From Roseateles saccharophilus (GTDB lineage Bacteria; Pseudomonadota; Gammaproteobacteria; Burkholderiales; Burkholderiaceae_C), in the NCBI RefSeq assembly GCF_004342485.1, contig NZ_SMBU01000035.1, positions 1 through 55,797 on the forward strand: a stretch of DNA of 55,797 bases. Reading direction: 5' to 3'. The position numbers were made by a program, and so were the translations under genes. Positions 1 to 7,934 of this stretch are shown here, piece after piece (the stretch's first letter is position 1; every line of letters begins with the position of its first letter). A model generated the notes under the pieces. That model saw only the letters and a program-made list of their open reading frames with translations, ran no database searches and was not told where the DNA came from.

Positions 1-494
1 GTTGCGGGTCCCGTCCAAACCTTCGCGGGACAACAGCTTCTGCTCAACCTCGAATAGCTTGGGACTGCGAGCCCAAATCTACGCGGGACGTAACAGCAGG
101 TGTTCGATCGTGGCATCTTCGGCTGAGCCGGCATCATGTGATTGCGGGGGCAGGTGTGGTCCGCCGGCCGCGCCACTTTTTCGTTCACCGCCTCGAGCCG
201 GAACTTCTCGTGATTGGTCGTGTACTGCACGACGCAATGGAGTTGGCACACAACATGGACCCGGAAGCTTCCTGACAATGGCCACGGCGCGCCTTGGCTG
301 CCCACGAAATCGCTTCACGACTGGAATGGAGCCTGCCGCCCGGTCGCATGAAAGCCGCCCCTGGCGAACGACCGGTCATGGCCGTTGGCCTGAACAGACC
401 GACCCGCCAGCGAGTCGCTCGCGACGCGCATAGGGGGCGCACGACGCGAATCCACAGCTGACGCCGATTGAGATAGCGTGGGCGCCAATTCCAC
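1..494. other. No convincing gene
   Basis: Several overlapping open frames exist on both strands, but none has a recognisable domain, a ribosome binding site or a sensible start, and they overlap one another as GC-rich DNA usually produces. A leftward frame through about 79-318 shows no known motif. The stretch may be upstream region or decayed sequence. I see no tRNA or strong hairpin here. Confidence 0.5.
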
Positions 495-1991
495 GTGAAG
501 TCGAACATGAATCTTCTCATTGGCCGCCTGGCGCTCCTGATCATGACTGCAGTGGCGCTTGCAGGATGCGCGAGGGTCGCCAATGGCCCTCTCACGCTGG
601 CGAGGACGCCGGCGAATGTCAGCGCAGACAACGCCAAGGTTTGCGATGCGTTTGCATTCGGGGCTGTTGCCGATGGCCATGCCAAGGACACTGTGGCGCT
701 GCAGAAGGCCATCGACACCTGCTCCGCCGCTGGCGGCGGCGTTGTGCTTCTGTCACGGGGGACATTCCTGTCTGGGACGATCACGCTGCACAGCCACATG
801 ACGCTACGCATCGCGACCGGAGCCACGCTGCTGGGGAGCCGTGACGACGAGGACTACCCGACGCAGCATCCGCCGACCGTCAACACGCAGCTCTCCGAAT
901 GCCAGCGAGCGCTGATCTATGCGGAAGGTGCCGATCACGTACGCATCGACGGAGGCGGCACGATCGACGGCAATGCCGACATCGACAAGTGGCGCGGCAT
1001 GTCACGCCCGGAGCGCCAACGCCCGATGGCGATCTTCACGACGCTGTCCACCAATGTGGCCATCGAGGACGTCACGGTACGCAATGCAGCAACGTGGGCC
1101 GTGGTCAACCTGGAGGTCGAGCATCTGGTCATTCGCGGCATTGCCATCGATTCGCCCCTTGGCCCGACGCACGATGGTATCGACGTGGTCGATGGGCGTG
1201 ACGTGCTGATCGAGAACGTCACGGTGACCGCCGGTGACGACGGAATCTGCCTCAAGAGCGGCAGCCGCAAGGGGCTCCAGGATGTCACGGTGCGCCACGC
1301 TCGTATCCTGGGCGCCGGCGTGGCCAATGGCCTCAAGCTGGGTACCGCGACGGTTGGCGCGATGCGCCACATCCTGTTTGAGGATGTATCGATCGCGAAT
1401 GCACAGGCCGCCGCCATGGCCGTGGAATCGGTCGACGGTGCAGAGGTCTCGGACGTCACTTTCCGCCGGATCACAGCACACGATGTTGGCACGCCCTTCT
1501 TCGTTCTCCTGGGCGCACGCGGCAAGGCGCCGGTCGGCGCCATCCACGACATCCGATTCGAGACGATCCGGGGCGATCAACTGCGCTATCCCTGGGGCTC
1601 ACTGTTGAGTGGTCTGCCGGCAGATGCCACCGGCGAGCATGACCTCAAGGGGATCACCTTCAAGGACATCGCGATCACCTACGCCGGCGTGGGCGCAGCC
1701 ACTGGGCCACGCGTGTTCGGCAGCGATGACAGCGAAATGGCCCGCTTCCCGTACTACGCAGGCGGCTATCCGGACCCGAAGTTCATATTCGCGACGCCGA
1801 CCGCCAAGTATGAAGCGATCGATTACGCGTTGCCCGGCTGGGCGTTTTTCGTGCGCCATGCACGCGGCGTCCGCTTCGAGGACTGTCGCATCGCGCTCAA
1901 CGGTGACGATCGCCGCTCCGCCCTGGCAGTCAAGGACGCCGAGATTGGTGGCAGCTGCGAGGCTGTTTCAAGCAAGGCGGCGGCGGAGTGA
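495..1991 (+). CDS. GH28-family (polygalacturonase-like) lipoprotein
   Basis: Predicted 498-residue glycoside hydrolase of family 28, a right-handed beta-helix enzyme that usually cleaves galacturonic acid linkages in pectin. The N-terminus has a hydrophobic stretch ending in a lipobox (LAGC, Cys25), so the protein is probably a lipid-anchored envelope protein. The mature part opens with the FGAVADG..KDTVALQKAID region typical of the family's pectate-lyase-3-like start. The catalytic region is recognisable as HDGIDV, then GDDGICLKSG, then NGLKLG. In classic members the first is NTDGID, and the later His of a G-H-G motif is not obvious, so the substrate could be another uronic-acid polymer. 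An internal Met at residue 5 (507) is an alternative start. No neighbouring sugar-utilisation genes are present, so it seems to act alone. Confident about the fold, not the substrate. Confidence 0.85.
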   Translation: MKSNMNLLIGRLALLIMTAVALAGCARVANGPLTLARTPANVSADNAKVCDAFAFGAVADGHAKDTVALQKAIDTCSAAGGGVVLLSRGTFLSGTITLHSHMTLRIATGATLLGSRDDEDYPTQHPPTVNTQLSECQRALIYAEGADHVRIDGGGTIDGNADIDKWRGMSRPERQRPMAIFTTLSTNVAIEDVTVRNAATWAVVNLEVEHLVIRGIAIDSPLGPTHDGIDVVDGRDVLIENVTVTAGDDGICLKSGSRKGLQDVTVRHARILGAGVANGLKLGTATVGAMRHILFEDVSIANAQAAAMAVESVDGAEVSDVTFRRITAHDVGTPFFVLLGARGKAPVGAIHDIRFETIRGDQLRYPWGSLLSGLPADATGEHDLKGITFKDIAITYAGVGAATGPRVFGSDDSEMARFPYYAGGYPDPKFIFATPTAKYEAIDYALPGWAFFVRHARGVRFEDCRIALNGDDRRSALAVKDAEIGGSCEAVSSKAAAE

Positions 1992-2201
1992 GAGGTCAAG
2001 CCTGCTGACCACTCGCCCAAGCTGATCAGCATCGGGGCGTCAAGCGTGACCGCCCCGGGCCGTGACCACGAGTTCGAGATCGTCGCTGATAGTTGCCGGT
2101 CGAGTCTGTCGCGCCGGAACGACCGGTTCACCGTCACCGGTACTGCCGGTCTCGACCCGTTGCGGCCATTCGCCTACACAAGATCGATGACCTGGAAGCG
2201 G

Positions 2202-2624
2202 TCAATTGCGGTCCGACACGGCTGACCAATTGACATTCGCCTTCCACAAGCTAGTGCCTTGCTTTCCAACCGGCGAATCGCATCCAGCCTTTTCTAACGC
2301 TTCGGAGTAGCCCTTCCGGATCGAGGAATAGAACGCGTCAAATTCCGCCGAAAGAACTTCATCTGACTTTCCAGGACTCCGCTCCTTGATGACCTGCCTC
2401 GACCTTACCGTGACCGACAGAAGGTTCTGCGCGAACTTTGCCCTTTCTTCCTCACTCGGGCTGAGACACTTTTGGGCAGCGACTTCGGACACAACGAAGT
2501 AGCTCATGATTTTCGTAATGTCTGGGGCTCCTTGTTGGGCACCTGCTACCGAGACGAGCGAGGCCATGACGACGAGGGAGACAAGTAGGCGCACGGATGC
2601 TCCTTGGGATGAGAAAGGTGTCAT
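2202..2624 (-). CDS. Small secreted protein of unknown function
   Basis: A 140-residue protein with an N-terminal signal peptide (hydrophobic run LLVSLVVMASLVSVAGA, probable cleavage before QQGAPD). The mature part is helical and polar with two cysteines, one in QKCLSPSEEE and one in the C-terminal GCDSPVG, which could form a disulfide in the periplasm. I do not recognise the family. It stands alone: the GH28 gene upstream runs the other way and ends about 210 bp away, and beyond its start there is a long stretch without genes. The start at 2624 gives a signal peptide preceded by ten residues; a start further inside would still leave the hydrophobic core. Confidence 0.6.
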   Translation of the reverse strand: MTPFSSQGASVRLLVSLVVMASLVSVAGAQQGAPDITKIMSYFVVSEVAAQKCLSPSEEERAKFAQNLLSVTVRSRQVIKERSPGKSDEVLSAEFDAFYSSIRKGYSEALEKAGCDSPVGKQGTSLWKANVNWSAVSDRN

Positions 2625-3244
2625 TTATTGAGTTCAGCCGTAGCAGCACGCGGCGGCTTCGGGGCTCAACTTGCTAACGCAATTTCGCGTGCTGCTAAAA
2701 CTGGGGCGCAACGGTACACGCGCTGCCAGCCTACCTGAGAGCGGTCGTTGGTGGCCGCCCGCTTCTGGCCGGGACCCGTCTGTCGGTCCCGGCAGCCAGG
2801 CTCACGGTGTCGGACACATCACGGTCATTGCTGCGCGATGTTGATGGCGGCGGCTACGGCAGGTTGCGGTGTGGCAGCTGGCGCCGGCGCCGTGGTCTGA
2901 CCGACGGCGACCCGAACGGCCGCTGTTCGGTGCCGCGGATCTCCGCACCCGACCCTCAGCAGAAGTCCATTTGTTCGGTTTCGATGCCGCACAGCAGACA
3001 TTGGCACGCGACCGCACAGGCCCGTCGAATTCTGGCGCGTCTTCGACTTGCAGCTCTCGCCGATCCCCGAAGGCTAAATGCGCTTCTTTGAACGCATCCG
3101 CGCGCAAGCTTGGGCGCCGCTGTTACCCCATTCACGACTACTTTGGCTTGCGTGGTTGTGCCGAGGGGCTGAAGAGCAGGCGCGGCGCATGCACTGCAAG
3201 AGCATCTGGCCCATATGAACGTCCCGATGGATGCCTACGACAAC
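2625..3244. other. Gene-poor stretch with one strong hairpin
   Basis: No convincing gene. A perfect inverted repeat, CCGGGACC (2769-2776) and GGTCCCGG (2785-2792) with an 8-base loop, could be a terminator or the relic of one. A leftward frame that stops at 2825, just before this hairpin, ends in an Ala/Pro-rich tail and could be the last piece of a decayed gene, but nothing upstream in it resembles a domain. Confidence 0.4.
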
Positions 3245-3263
3245 ATACAAATACTTGTATGAT
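3245..3263 (+). promoter_or_regulatory. Probable promoter/operator of the HigBA-like pair
   Basis: A perfect inverted repeat, ATACAA (3245-3250) and TTGTAT (3255-3260) separated by ATAC, overlaps a good -10 hexamer TATGAT (3258-3263). The toxin ATG is at 3270, only six bases after the -10, so the transcript is expected to start at or next to the start codon. No Shine-Dalgarno sequence is present. Toxin-antitoxin operons are usually repressed by their antitoxin binding such repeats, so this is the likely autorepression site. Confidence 0.6.
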
Positions 3264-3269
3264 TGCGAT

Positions 3270-3608
3270 ATGCCAACCCCGAAACCTGTTGCGTTCCGAG
3301 GCAGCGCCCTCGACGACCTGCGGGCCTTTCCGCTGGCTGCTCGACGCGACGCCGGCCACCAGTTGGACCAAGTGCAGCGCGGTCAAGAGCCTGACGACTG
3401 GAAGCCCATGCCGACCGTGGGTACGGGGGTGAAGGAGATTCGCATTCGGGACGAGGCCGGCGCGTTCCGTGTGTTGTACGTGGCGAAGTTCGCCGACGCG
3501 GTCTACGTGCTCCACTGCTTTCAGAAGAAGACGCAGAAGACCACCAAGACCGATCTGGACCTTGCCGTCAAGCGGTACCGCGACCTGTTGAAGGAGTTGG
3601 GGCAATGA
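3270..3608 (+). CDS. higB: RelE/HigB-type toxin (phage Gp49-like family)
   Basis: A 112-residue toxin of the Gp49-like HigB group. These are RelE-fold ribosome-dependent mRNA interferases. Visible family features are the opening KPVAFRGSALDDLRAFP, the middle GVKEIRIRDEAGAFRVLYVAKF and the C-terminal YVLHCFQKKTQKT, whose basic and aromatic residues usually form the active surface. The ATG at 3270 is chosen because homologues begin right before this beta strand; the upstream in-frame ATG at 3231 lies within the promoter repeat. The gene overlaps the antitoxin by four bases (ATGA), so the two are translationally coupled. The toxin-first order is typical of HigBA. It sits in a gene-poor region, consistent with a mobile or recently gained module. 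Confidence 0.85.
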   Translation: MPTPKPVAFRGSALDDLRAFPLAARRDAGHQLDQVQRGQEPDDWKPMPTVGTGVKEIRIRDEAGAFRVLYVAKFADAVYVLHCFQKKTQKTTKTDLDLAVKRYRDLLKELGQ

Positions 3609-3886
3609 GCAAGCAACGGTTTGCGAGCGTTTGGGACGCGATCGAGGACACGCCCGAGGAAGCGGAGAACATGAAGCTGCGCTCGGCGCTGATGACGGCG
3701 CTGAAGAATCACATCACTCGTAGCGAAATGAGTCAAGCCGAAGCGGCGAGGGTGTTCGGTGTCACGCAGCCGCGGGTGTCCGACCTGATGCGCGGCAAAA
3801 TCAACCTGTTCGGCCTGGATGCACTGGTGAACATGGCGGCGGCCGCTGGCATGCATATCGAGATGCGCGTCCTCGAACCGAACTGA
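3605..3886 (+). CDS. higA: HigA-like XRE-family antitoxin
   Basis: A 93-residue DNA-binding antitoxin. The helix-turn-helix is in residues 40-65 (MSQAEAARVFGVTQPRVSDL followed by MRGKINLF), a typical HigA/XRE arrangement. The N-terminal part (FASVWDAIEDTPEEAENM) is the family's toxin-facing segment. It should neutralise the upstream toxin and repress the shared promoter at 3245-3263. The start codon overlaps the toxin stop. Nothing appears damaged in either gene, so the module looks functional. Confidence 0.85.
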   Translation: MSKQRFASVWDAIEDTPEEAENMKLRSALMTALKNHITRSEMSQAEAARVFGVTQPRVSDLMRGKINLFGLDALVNMAAAAGMHIEMRVLEPN

Positions 3887-4395
3887 GGCGTGCACGTCGC
3901 CCGCGCGACTGGAAGCACCCTTCGCACACCGCCATGCAACGCCTAGGTCGCGCCTTGAGCTTCATTGGTTGCAAGGGTGCGGGCCGATGTTGACGCCGCC
4001 GGGTTGGTCGGTCGATTGCACACCTCAAACCAGCCCTTCGCGACCGACTGGAACTGGCCGAGACTGACATTTCACCAGGACGCCATAAAGCTGGCACTCG
4101 GCGGGTGTTGTTTGTCCCGCGGCGCCGATGCGCGGCGCAGGCAAGGCGGCTTGTCAACGGCTCGAAGGAGTTCAGCATCGCCACCGAGTCCGCCAACGTC
4201 CTCTGGCGGGCAGGGGCTCCACCTCGGCTTCTCGTTGATCGAACGGCTCGGCACCTGATTGGTCCGAGAATCTTCAGCGGCGGTCCGAATCACCTCGGAT
4301 CGACTCACACAACACCTGTCAGCGCGAAGTTTTTTCCGGCCTTCCCCCAGCGCTGCCAGCCAACATAGGGCCGAGAAGCTGAGGGACAGCCAAGC
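3887..4395. other. Intergenic, no gene seen
   Basis: About 500 bp between the antitoxin and the MgtC-like gene. Short frames exist on both strands but none has a known motif. I looked for a magnesium-sensing leader (M-box type) before the mgtC-like gene and could not identify one by eye. The segment may hold the promoter and leader of that gene. Confidence 0.4.
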
Positions 4396-5145
4396 ATGAA
4401 TGTGTTTTCGAACGGGACGCTGTCGACGTACTGGTCCGCCCCAGAGATCTCAGCGAACCTGCTGATCTTCTTGAACCTCGCCGGTGCCTTGGCGCTGGGC
4501 CTGATCGTGGGCTACGAGCGCACCTACCAAGGCCGGGCCATCGGCATGCGTACCTATGGCCTGGTCTGCATGGCATCCGCCGCCTTGACGGTCTTCGCAG
4601 GCTACCCCGCCCTCTGGTACGGCGGCCACGCCGGCTTGGCGCTCAACCCGGATCCGACGCGCGTCGTGCAAGGCATCGTCACGGGCGTCGGCTTCCTCGG
4701 AGCCGGCGTGATCATGAAGGATGGTCTCAACATCCGGGGGCTGACGACCGCGGCGTCCGTATGGTCGTCCAGCGTGATCGGCGTGCTGGTCGGGGTCGGC
4801 TTCTATGGCGCTGCCATCTTGCTCGCGGGTCTCTCCACGGTGTGCATGCTTTGGGTCCACAAGCTGGAGCGCTGGTTGCCATCGCGTTCGGGAATCTCCG
4901 TGAGCATTCAATTCTGCAAGGGTGTCGTCCCGCGCGAGGAGACGCTGCGTCAGCTCGCGGCCGAGCGCGGCTACGAGATCGTCGACGGCTCGCTGTCGAT
5001 CAACATGCATGCCGGAATGACCGAATGGCATTTCATTGCCATTGCGCTGGACGCACATTCGAAGTCATCGATGCCCGAGCTTGCCCACCTGATCGGCACC
5101 TACGCCGGCGTCGACAGCTACCAGCTGGCGCATTGCCGCAATTGA
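4396..5145 (+). CDS. MgtC/SapB-family inner-membrane protein
   Basis: A 249-residue member of the MgtC/SapB family. The N-terminal two thirds holds about five membrane helices with the hallmark motifs: LGLIVGYERTYQGRAIGMRTY near residues 35-55 and GVGFLGAGVIMKDG near residues 94-107, followed by IRGLTTAASVW. The C-terminal third (from about residue 165) is a soluble ACT-like domain. Family members modulate ATP synthase or membrane potential, and some help growth at low magnesium; MgtC itself is not a magnesium transporter. The gene stands alone between an accessory region and a leftward transporter, so the context does not add a function. Assignment to the family is firm; the role is not. Confidence 0.9.
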   Translation: MNVFSNGTLSTYWSAPEISANLLIFLNLAGALALGLIVGYERTYQGRAIGMRTYGLVCMASAALTVFAGYPALWYGGHAGLALNPDPTRVVQGIVTGVGFLGAGVIMKDGLNIRGLTTAASVWSSSVIGVLVGVGFYGAAILLAGLSTVCMLWVHKLERWLPSRSGISVSIQFCKGVVPREETLRQLAAERGYEIVDGSLSINMHAGMTEWHFIAIALDAHSKSSMPELAHLIGTYAGVDSYQLAHCRN

Positions 5146-5292
5146 CCTGGCGCGCTTGAGGCGGCGCGACTTTCTGACGGCCCGGGCTTCGAAGCTCAAT
5201 GCTGTGGGCCCGTCGGATCCTGGTGGTGTCGTGCCTGCCTGGTCCACGGTCAGCAGGGGGGCAGTTTCACGTCGCGCCGGTTGTTGAACGCA

Positions 5293-6243
5293 TCAGGCCG
5301 TGCAGCGCGACCCCGCTGTCGTTGCCAACACCGGCTTGCGCGCTGCGGCCGGCGTCCACACCGTCAACGCCAGTCCCATGCCCACCAGCGCCGCCCCCAG
5401 GATCTCCGTCGCATGCGGCGCCTCACCCATCACTGCCCGCACGGCGATGACGGACACCGGCACCATGTTCAGGAACAGCGTCCCCATCGGCGCGCCGAGC
5501 TTCTTCACGCCGGCATTGAAGGCGAGCACGGCGGCCACGGTGGGCACGAGGGCGATGTAGGCGAGCTTCGGGCTCAGGGCCTGCACCAGCTCGAAGGACG
5601 GGGCCTGGGCCCAGCCGACGAGGGTGGCGAGTCCGGCCACGACGGCCAGCCAGGGCAGGGCAGCGATGGCCGTCAGCGCGGCGTATTCCAGCGGGCTGTG
5701 GTCGGGCAGCTTGGCCATGGACCGGGTGTAGAGCACCCAGCCCAGCGTGCCGGCCAGCGTGTTGGCGTCGCCCAGCAGCGTGCGGGCGTTGACCTCGCCG
5801 GCATGGCCGAGCAGGTTGGCCACGGTCGCGACACCGGCCAAGGCCAGGGTTGCGCCGGCAATGGCGCGCAGCGGCGGGCGTTGGCCGTCCAGCGCCCAGC
5901 GCAGGGCCAGGGTCGTGAAGGGCATGGTGGCCATGATGACGGAGCCGTGCGAGGGTAGCGACAGCCTCAGGCCGTGGAAGACCATGATGCTGAACAGGCC
6001 GTAGCCGGCCACGCCGACGAGGCTGTGGCGCAGCGCGTGGCGGCGCAGCTTGGCCCAGGGGTGCTCGCCGGCGAACTGCACGAGCAGGGCCAGCACCGCG
6101 GTGGCCAGCACATAGCGCAGCAAGGTAAACCAGACCGGGTCGAGCCGGGCGACGACGGGTTTGCCGATCAGGAAGAGGCTGCCCCAGGCCGTGGTGGCAA
6201 ACAGCAGGGCGGCGATGGCGCGAGGGGTGGAGGCGGTGGTCAT
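5293..6243 (-). CDS. EamA-domain DMT-superfamily exporter
   Basis: A 316-residue inner-membrane protein with the two EamA repeats (about ten membrane helices) of drug/metabolite transporters such as RhaT and RarD relatives. The first repeat opens with ALLFATTAWGSLFLIGKPVV, the second with LAGTLGWVLYTRSM. These carriers generally export amino acids or other small metabolites. The ATG at 6243 is chosen over 6306 because GGAG lies just before it and homologues begin near that point. It diverges from a LysR gene whose start is 135 bp away; such pairs are commonly regulator and target. The transported compound cannot be told from sequence. Confidence 0.85.
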   Translation of the reverse strand: MTTASTPRAIAALLFATTAWGSLFLIGKPVVARLDPVWFTLLRYVLATAVLALLVQFAGEHPWAKLRRHALRHSLVGVAGYGLFSIMVFHGLRLSLPSHGSVIMATMPFTTLALRWALDGQRPPLRAIAGATLALAGVATVANLLGHAGEVNARTLLGDANTLAGTLGWVLYTRSMAKLPDHSPLEYAALTAIAALPWLAVVAGLATLVGWAQAPSFELVQALSPKLAYIALVPTVAAVLAFNAGVKKLGAPMGTLFLNMVPVSVIAVRAVMGEAPHATEILGAALVGMGLALTVWTPAAARKPVLATTAGSRCTA

Positions 6244-6377
6244 GGAGGGCTCCAGACGAACTTTTCGGATGAGCGGACTTTGGGCGTCGCGCGCCAAACC
6301 ATCCATTCGTTTCGGCGGACCGCCCCGTTCGGAAAATCCACACCCGCCATGGCCCCGGGCTGCGCAGAATGCCGGCC

Positions 6378-7259
6378 ATGGAGATCTACCAGCTCAAGAC
6401 CTTCGTCGCCGTGGCGACCGAAGGCAATCTCACGCGCGCGGCGGAGCGCGTGTTCACGAGCCCGCCGGCCGTCAGCGCCCAGCTCAAGGCGCTGGAGGAC
6501 GAGTTCGGCGTGAAGCTGTTCGAGCGCAGCGCCCGCGGCATGGCTCTGACCGCCGCCGGCGAGCGCCTGCTGGCCGAGGCGCGCCGCACGCTGGCCGCGG
6601 CCCAGGGCATGCAGGCGGCGGCGGCGCAGATCCGCGGCGAGGCGCGCGGCCAGGTGCGCATGGCCACGGTCAGCGACGCCGTCGCGCTGCGCCTGGGCGA
6701 GGTCTTCGTGCACCTGGCCGAGCACCACCCGGGCGTGCAGCTGCAATTGCAGCAACTGGTGTCGCTGCGTGCCATCGCCGCCGTGCGCCGCGGCGAGCTG
6801 GACTGCGCCTGCGTGCTGCACGAGCAGCCGCAGATCGAGGGCCTGGAGCTGAGGCGGTTGCAGGCCACCGAGATCGTGCCCGTCGTGCCGCAACGCCTGC
6901 TGCTGGGCGGTGGCCTGCCGCCGGACCTGGCAGGCCTGGCGGCGCTGCCCTGGATCACCACGCCGCCGGACTGTGGCCTGCGCATTCACCAAGAGAGGCT
7001 GTTCAGTCAGGCCGGCGCGGTGCTGGAGGTGGGGCTGCAGGCCGACACCGAGGTGGCGGTGCGCAGCATGGTTGCAGCCGGCATGGGGGCCGGCATGGTC
7101 CGGCGCGACCAGGCAGCGCTGATGGAAGAGGCCGGCCAGGCGCGCATCTGGGCGGGTTGGTCGGCGCCGACCTGGTTCTGCTGGATCAGCAGCCCGGCGG
7201 CGCTGGCGGTGCCCGCCGTGGCGGCCGTGCGCGATGCGGTGGCGCTGACCTGGGTTTGA
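6378..7259 (+). CDS. LysR-family transcriptional regulator
   Basis: A 293-residue LysR regulator. The N-terminal winged helix-turn-helix is clear (residues 1-60: MEIYQLKTFVAVATEGNLT, then RAAERVFTSPPAVSAQLKALE, then LFERSARGMALTAAG), followed by a linker helix and a periplasmic-binding-like effector domain. The start at 6378 fits the family; an ATG three codons upstream is possible. It is divergent from the EamA exporter and probably controls it in response to a small ligand. An 11-bp-arm hairpin at 7289-7314, just after its stop, could end its transcript. Confidence 0.85.
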   Translation: MEIYQLKTFVAVATEGNLTRAAERVFTSPPAVSAQLKALEDEFGVKLFERSARGMALTAAGERLLAEARRTLAAAQGMQAAAAQIRGEARGQVRMATVSDAVALRLGEVFVHLAEHHPGVQLQLQQLVSLRAIAAVRRGELDCACVLHEQPQIEGLELRRLQATEIVPVVPQRLLLGGGLPPDLAGLAALPWITTPPDCGLRIHQERLFSQAGAVLEVGLQADTEVAVRSMVAAGMGAGMVRRDQAALMEEAGQARIWAGWSAPTWFCWISSPAALAVPAVAAVRDAVALTWV

Positions 7260-7276
7260 GGTGTGCGGCCTCGAAT

Positions 7277-7375
7277 ATGTCGATCCATCGCCTGGAAATC
7301 GACATTTCCAGGCGTCATGTCGAGTGGATAGACATAACAAGTTGAAATGTCGATTCAATCTGCGGTTGTCGACAT
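7277..7375. promoter_or_regulatory. Array of six alternating ATGTCGA/TCGACAT sites
   Basis: Six copies of the octamer ATGTCGAT or its reverse complement lie at 7277-7284, 7298-7305, 7317-7324 (ATGTCGAG), 7328-7335 (ATAGACAT, one change), 7347-7354 and 7368-7375 (GTCGACAT). Orientation alternates strictly. Centres are spaced about 21, 19, 11, 19 and 21 bp, close to whole turns of the helix, so all sites lie roughly on one face. This looks like a multi-site operator for a dimeric DNA-binding protein. The controlled gene is unclear: the LysR gene ends just before, and a damaged small frame and eutB follow. Confidence 0.55.
7289..7314 (+). terminator. Perfect 11-bp hairpin after the LysR gene
   Basis: CGCCTGGAAAT (7289-7299) and its exact complement ATTTCCAGGCG (7304-7314) flank a four-base loop, 30 bp after the LysR stop. 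There is no run of T after the stem, so it is a weak candidate for intrinsic termination. It contains one of the six TCGACAT sites, so it could instead be part of the operator array. Confidence 0.4.
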
Positions 7376-7563
7376 ATGGCCAGTACCCATCCAGTCCTGC
7401 GATGAAGGTCGCCGCAGGCTTTCTGCGAACGACTAATAGACCTGCGCCTCCCATGGCAGCCGCGCGTTGCCAACAGGCGCCTGGCAAGTTCGGGGAGCCG
7501 CCAGCCTGAGTTCGCTCTCGACAAGCCGTGCCGGCTGGATCGAACGCTGTGTCCTGACGAAAC

Positions 7564-7876
7564 ATGCCTAAGCAAAAAATACCAACAAAATCATCAACTT
7601 GGACCTCAATTCCAGATAGCAAACAAAAAAGTTTGCTAACCGATAGCCGTTGCGAAGCCCGCTCGCGAAGAGGCTCGTCCCAAGCCGCCTGAAAAGGCCA
7701 TCGGCCCTGCGCGTGCACGTCTCGAGTCGCTCGAAAGATATGCCTTGGAGAAGCTCGTGCGGTCGTTGCACCTTGAGGCGTCTCGCAAGGGCATCGGCCT
7801 GCTGCGCGAGCACAAGCTGGGCCGCGAAAAAATTGTCCTCAACCCCGCCTTCATCGAGCTGCTGAAGCAGGATTGA
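7564..7876 (+). pseudogene. Possible frame-shifted small gene remnant
   Basis: An ATG at 7564 opens a frame of about 42 codons (MPKQKIPTKSSTW...). A second frame, open from about 7640 to the stop at 7874-7876, encodes a plausible helical, charged 78-residue stretch (ARARLESLERYALEKLV, then LREHKLGREKIVLNPAFIEL) without its own ATG. One single-base shift between about 7630 and 7660 would join them into a protein of about 100 residues. The first part (7560-7640) is conspicuously AT-rich for this DNA, suggesting foreign origin. I do not recognise the family, and the join is a guess. Confidence 0.3.
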
Positions 7877-7934
7877 GCTTGGCGCGTCACAGCCCTGTCA
7901 TGCAGCCGCAGCAGCTGCGGCGCACACTCGCGCC

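Noticed and set aside
2-433. A 143-codon rightward frame at the window start
   Set aside because: No motif, unusual composition rich in Arg/Ser/Pro, overlaps other frames.
2802-3107. A leftward frame of 101 codons
   Set aside because: Competing frames on both strands and no recognisable family; left as gene-poor sequence.
3887-4395. Possible magnesium-responsive leader of the mgtC-like gene
   Set aside because: No M-box-like fold could be identified by eye; a covariance search would be needed.
7400-7934. Possible cobalamin riboswitch before eutB
   Set aside because: I could not find the B12-box-like core; only a short hairpin before the ATG is visible.
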